A DNA stretch of 64,000 bases from Rhynchospora pubera. Its lineage: Eukaryota > Streptophyta > Magnoliopsida > Poales > Cyperaceae. Below are positions 61,143-64,000 of this stretch, piece by piece. The notes beneath the pieces were generated by a model. That model was not told the origin of the DNA and made no database searches. It saw only the letters and a program-made list of their open reading frames with translations. The stretch spans positions 202,283,902-202,347,901 of the forward strand of contig CM051459.1 of NCBI GenBank assembly GCA_028095005.1, given 5' to 3'. Positions within the stretch are counted from its first letter, which is position 1. The number at the start of each line of letters is the position of its first letter. Made by a program: the position numbers and the translations under genes.

Positions 61143-61156
61143 AAGCTTGGGGGGTT
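61143..61156 (+). other. Polypurine tract
   Basis: AAGCTTGGGGGGTT directly precedes TGATAAATGG (61157), the expected first bases of the 3' LTR. It primes plus-strand synthesis. The region shared with the 5' LTR starts only at 61233, 76 bp further on. Confidence 0.7.
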
Positions 61157-61232
61157 TGATAAATGGTTTTTATACCTAGCAATTCAACCATTTATAGGTC
61201 TTAATTTCTTGATTTTATGTGTTTTTCTCTAA

Positions 61233-62753
61233 TGTTTAATGGTTAATTTAGGTTAGAAGCTAGGTACTGCCATGGTTGCTTCATTTTGTATAGGATCTAC
61301 GCGATGTGGCTACTCGACTCGACATTTGGAGCGATTTCAGACTAGACCTGCGACCCACAGATCTCACCAGCGACCCACAGTGAGACAGCGGGTAGCAGAT
61401 GTTGACTGGCGATTTAGGAGACTTCAGCGGGTCGCTAGATGCAGCAGCGGGCCGCTGAAAGATGTTAACCGACAGACAAAAATAGCCAGCCAGATTTGCT
61501 ATCTTCTCCATAACTGTCTGAGCCAAATTTAGAGTCTCTACTTGCACGACCTCCACCTTTAGGGAACCGCCAATGCATGTTATATAAGGAAGAAGCGTTG
61601 AAGACAGAGGGGTCGGCAAATTAGAGGAATTATTCTGGGTGAAGGGAGAACGATTCTGCACAGGTCTAGCGGGTCGCCAGAGACATCTGCGGGCCGCTGT
61701 CGAGTAGCAGAAGACAGAAAGGAAGGGATCAAGTTGCTTTTCTGTTGTAACTTTATTTCTTTCTTATGTTATCTTTTCTCTTTGATACTTGGATGTTTTG
61801 TTTGATGTTTGATCGCGAGTAGATACCTTTTTAGGGGCCATGGCAGTGAACCTTTAGTTTATGAATTGATATTGTTATTTAGTTGATTTCTTAGTTGCAT
61901 GTTGTGTTTTATTTCCTTTCTTTAATTGCTTATCTGATTGGAATTAATTGCTTAGGTTAGTTTGCTTGTATTCATCAAGTATAGGCCTTGCTTGAATTGA
62001 TAGATAGTTAAGTCCAAACTTCTCTAAGAATTTAATATCAATTGTGTTAACTTGAAGGTTTATAATCGAAAGATTAAACCAAGGCTAACTAACGCGAGTT
62101 ATAAGTCTTTTCTAACAGCGAAAGCGTAAGAATTCATAGGTTAGAAAGGTATGAACCCGTAGAAACTAGACCACGAAACGAAAGTTGAAGTTTAGTTCTA
62201 CTTGATAGATTTGAAGTTAGTTGAATTGAATTCCAGAAACAAAACGAGAGTTTGATCTGCAGCACTTCGACAATAACCCAACTCTATACACAAAGCAGCA
62301 TTTAAATCAACTAAGTAATAGTCTCAGCTTGACACCAGCGGGCCGCTGAGTGAACCAGCGAGGTGGTCTATGCCCGCCAAGTAGCCAGCGACCAGTTGAT
62401 CTGTCAAGCGACCTGAGTCCACTTTAGCGGGCCGCTACGAAAGCCAGCGGGCCGCTAGGACTGGAATAAACTGAAAGAATTAGCATGCCTTAAGCCCCTA
62501 ACTTCTAATTAGCCAATTAATCCATCTTTACTGTACTCTATTTTATTTAATATTTACTTAATTAAGTTGTTAATCTTGACACCAAACTCAACAATCTTGC
62601 AAACCTCTAGTTTAGTAGATTAAGTAAAATTGAAACTTAATTATCTAATATCCGTCCTTGTGGTTCGACCCCTAAATACTTAGACGATTATCGTACGCTT
62701 GCGATACAAATTTGAGTAAAATAGGGTATAATTCTAAAGCAAGAAAATCACCA
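61233..62753 (+). repeat. 3' LTR of the Athila element (part shared with the 5' LTR)
   Basis: 1521 bp, almost identical to 49426-50945. By eye there are about 8 substitutions and one inserted G. The insertion changes AGCGGCCGCT (49639-49648) to AGCGGGCCGCT (61446-61456). It is followed by the target duplication CTTGC. The true 3' LTR may begin at 61157, next to the polypurine tract. Confidence 0.92.
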
Positions 62754-62813
62754 CTTGCATTAACCGTTTCGTTTTTGAAACGCAACAAAAATCTTTTCAG
62801 GCCTACTCGTTGG

Positions 62814-63481
62814 TAGGGGTGCATAACGTGGAAAACGACCACGAAAGTGGTTATTTTCGTTAACCGTTGTATTGATGCACGAAATTTTTATACTTATTGC
62901 GTTGATTGTTGCATCCGTTTAACACATGTTGCGTTGATTGTTCCGTTGATAGGAACGATCAAAACGGTTATAACCGTCTTTGACTACCTAACTGTTTTTC
63001 ATTTTATTAAGATGTAAGAAAATAAACTATTCTGCATTTTGTATGAAACAGAGATAGAGAAATGACAGGTTAGGTCACGCGGGAAAGGGGGAGGAGGCAC
63101 TATAATCACCTCTTGCTCTCGACGGCGATTGTACTCGGTGGTGCAGAGACGAGAGAGATAGATGTGACTGTGTTCGGCAGAGAAATGACGGAGCGACGCT
63201 GCAGAAATCTAATTTTACTCATTTCTCCCTCGATCTCTCTGCTGAGGTCCTCTGCAATATAATAATAAAACCATAAAAAAAATTTTAGACGAAATGCGCG
63301 AAATAAACGACCACGAAACGTACCAGTTTCACTAATCGTTCCGTTCTGAGACGAAGCAATATTTCTATTTGCGTTGGTTGTTCCGTTTCTTAAACGAAAC
63401 TGAAATCCTTATCCGTTATCGTTCAGTTACGAACGAAACGAAACGAAAGAACGATTGAAACGACTACCGTTTTCAGCCCTA
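62814..63481. mobile_element. hAT-like non-autonomous element, perfect 8-bp TSD
   Basis: A 668-bp element from TAGGGGTGCATAACGTGG to CCGTTTTCAGCCCTA, flanked by CTCGTTGG at 62806-62813 and 63482-63489. The outer 150-200 bp on each side are full of GTTTCG, AACCGTT and GAAACG motifs. The centre (63060-63250) is different in composition and may be captured DNA. No coding frame was recognised. Confidence 0.9.
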
Positions 63482-63489
63482 CTCGTTGG

Positions 63490-64000
63490 ACATACTTGGC
63501 CCGTCTAAGCCCACTAATAATAAATAAGAACTTAATAATTGGGTCTTGAAACAATGGCCCAATAACATCCCCTCTATTAATTAAATATAATATTGGGGGC
63601 ACAAGTACTTTTGTACTAAACACCATTTTGCTGTGAGTTTAGGCAAGGCTGTTTATTTATTTAATTGCTTATTAATATGTTTTAGATTTGGTGCACTAGC
63701 TTTGTATTATAGGCCTATATTAGTGTCATGACCTTTTGAGTTATGTCGACCTTGCTTCAGGATGTTATGTCCGAACAAACATGAAAATAATCCTGATCAC
63801 ACGACATATGATATACTTTTATAACAAATATGTTGTACTAAACGTCTCTAGGCTTGTCGATTACAAAACAATATCATTTGGCATTTAACAATCTTCTTTG
63901 AGTTTTATAGGAAGAAGATACAATTTATGAGGACTTGGATAAAAGCTTTAAGAAAGATCAAGATCAAGTCTTTAGAGAGCTTGTAGGCTAGTTTAGACTA
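63490..64000. other. Intergenic DNA, no gene seen
   Basis: Mixed AT-rich sequence. The 67-codon minus-strand frame that ends here (63423-63626) overlaps the hAT end and is not considered coding. Confidence 0.45.

Larger units (their letters stand above)
49426..62753 (+). mobile_element. Athila-type Ty3/gypsy LTR retrotransposon, complete
   Basis: A 13,328-bp element with a perfect 5-bp target duplication CTTGC (49421-49425 and 62754-62758). In order it has a 5' LTR (49426-50945), a tRNA-Asp primer site, a leader, gag-pol (51321-56954), a non-coding stretch, a two-frame ORF in the env position (57888-59632), a long 3' region, a polypurine tract and a 3' LTR (61233-62753). One gag-pol frame, an Athila-like protease and an extra ORF after integrase place it in the Athila lineage. 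By eye the LTRs differ at about 8 substitutions and one 1-bp indel over 1.52 kb, so the insertion is recent. A short GC-rich motif is dispersed throughout. Confidence 0.93.
49266..62805. mobile_element. hAT-like non-autonomous element hosting the Athila insertion
   Basis: The left end GTGGGGTGCATAACG (49266) is homologous to the left end TAGGGGTGCATAACG of 62814-63481. The right end is CAGGCCTA at 62798-62805. Without the retrotransposon the element would be about 200 bp and rich in GTTTCG motifs. The flanks CTAGTGGG (49259-49266) and CTCGTTGG (62806-62813) agree at 6 of 8 positions, so the pairing of the ends is plausible but not proven. Confidence 0.55.

Noticed and set aside
49426..62753. 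CRISPR-like array from the repeated GC-rich motif
   Set aside because: Spacing is irregular, both orientations are mixed, the motif lies within coding frames, and the context is a plant nuclear retrotransposon.
48999..63481. A single hAT element from TAGGGCTG (48999) to CAGCCCTA (63481)
   Set aside because: The flanks ACACTAAT and CTCGTTGG do not match, and the right end is better paired with 62814, which gives a perfect 8-bp duplication.

Overview
The window looks like an intergenic stretch of a flowering-plant nuclear genome, probably a eudicot. It is AT-rich, intron-containing and dominated by plant transposable elements (hAT, CACTA, PIF/Harbinger-type MITEs, an L1-type LINE with a plant RNase H tail, solo LTRs and an Athila-type Ty3/gypsy element). 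I could not identify the species. I support only one host gene: a two-exon class B heat-shock transcription factor, HSFB4-like, on the minus strand at 19593-20732.

Layout, left to right. 1-2660: right-hand part of a hAT transposon on the minus strand, whose transposase gene has a readable three-exon structure and one frameshift. It abuts a MITE (2661-2866). 4700-4980: a hAT-like non-autonomous element. 8026-9787: a solo LTR (minus). 11424-11885 and 13179-13602: two foldback elements. 15662-17500: two tracts that look organellar by eye. 18413-18630: a MITE. 19593-20732: HSFB4, with a CT-rich upstream region. 21823-21989: a MITE. 22877 to about 28500: a nearly full L1 LINE (minus) with an intact 1395-codon ORF2 and an ORF1 broken by one stop codon. 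28695-28914: a MITE. 29392-31153: a second solo LTR (plus) next to an old LINE remnant. 36395-38494: three MITEs, two of them interrupting another LINE remnant. 39358-39389: a Helitron-like 3' end. 40772-41055: a hAT MITE. 41441-45311: one end of a CACTA element carrying a 12-exon gene that joins a Transposase_24-like region to a Ulp1-like cysteine protease, with three inactivating lesions. 45340-45911: a truncated third copy of the same LTR family. 45974-48560: two AT-rich repeat arrays in opposite orientation around a GC-richer core.

48999-63489 is a nested cluster. A 13.3 kb Athila-type retrotransposon (49426-62753; target duplication CTTGC; nearly identical LTRs; uninterrupted 1877-codon gag-pol) sits inside a hAT-like non-autonomous element. 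That element abuts another hAT-like element (62814-63481) with a perfect 8-bp duplication, CTCGTTGG.

The two most unusual signals follow. First, a short GC-rich, near-palindromic motif (core GCGRCCCGC and its reverse complement) is scattered roughly 50-60 times through the Athila element, in LTRs, leader, 3' region and only the linker parts of gag-pol, in all three reading frames. Second, a hairpin near the 3' end of the solo-LTR family has stem arms that differ between the three copies while base pairing is kept. The hAT transposon at the left edge and the scattered GTTTCG-rich elements share terminal and subterminal sequence, so they may form one autonomous/non-autonomous family.
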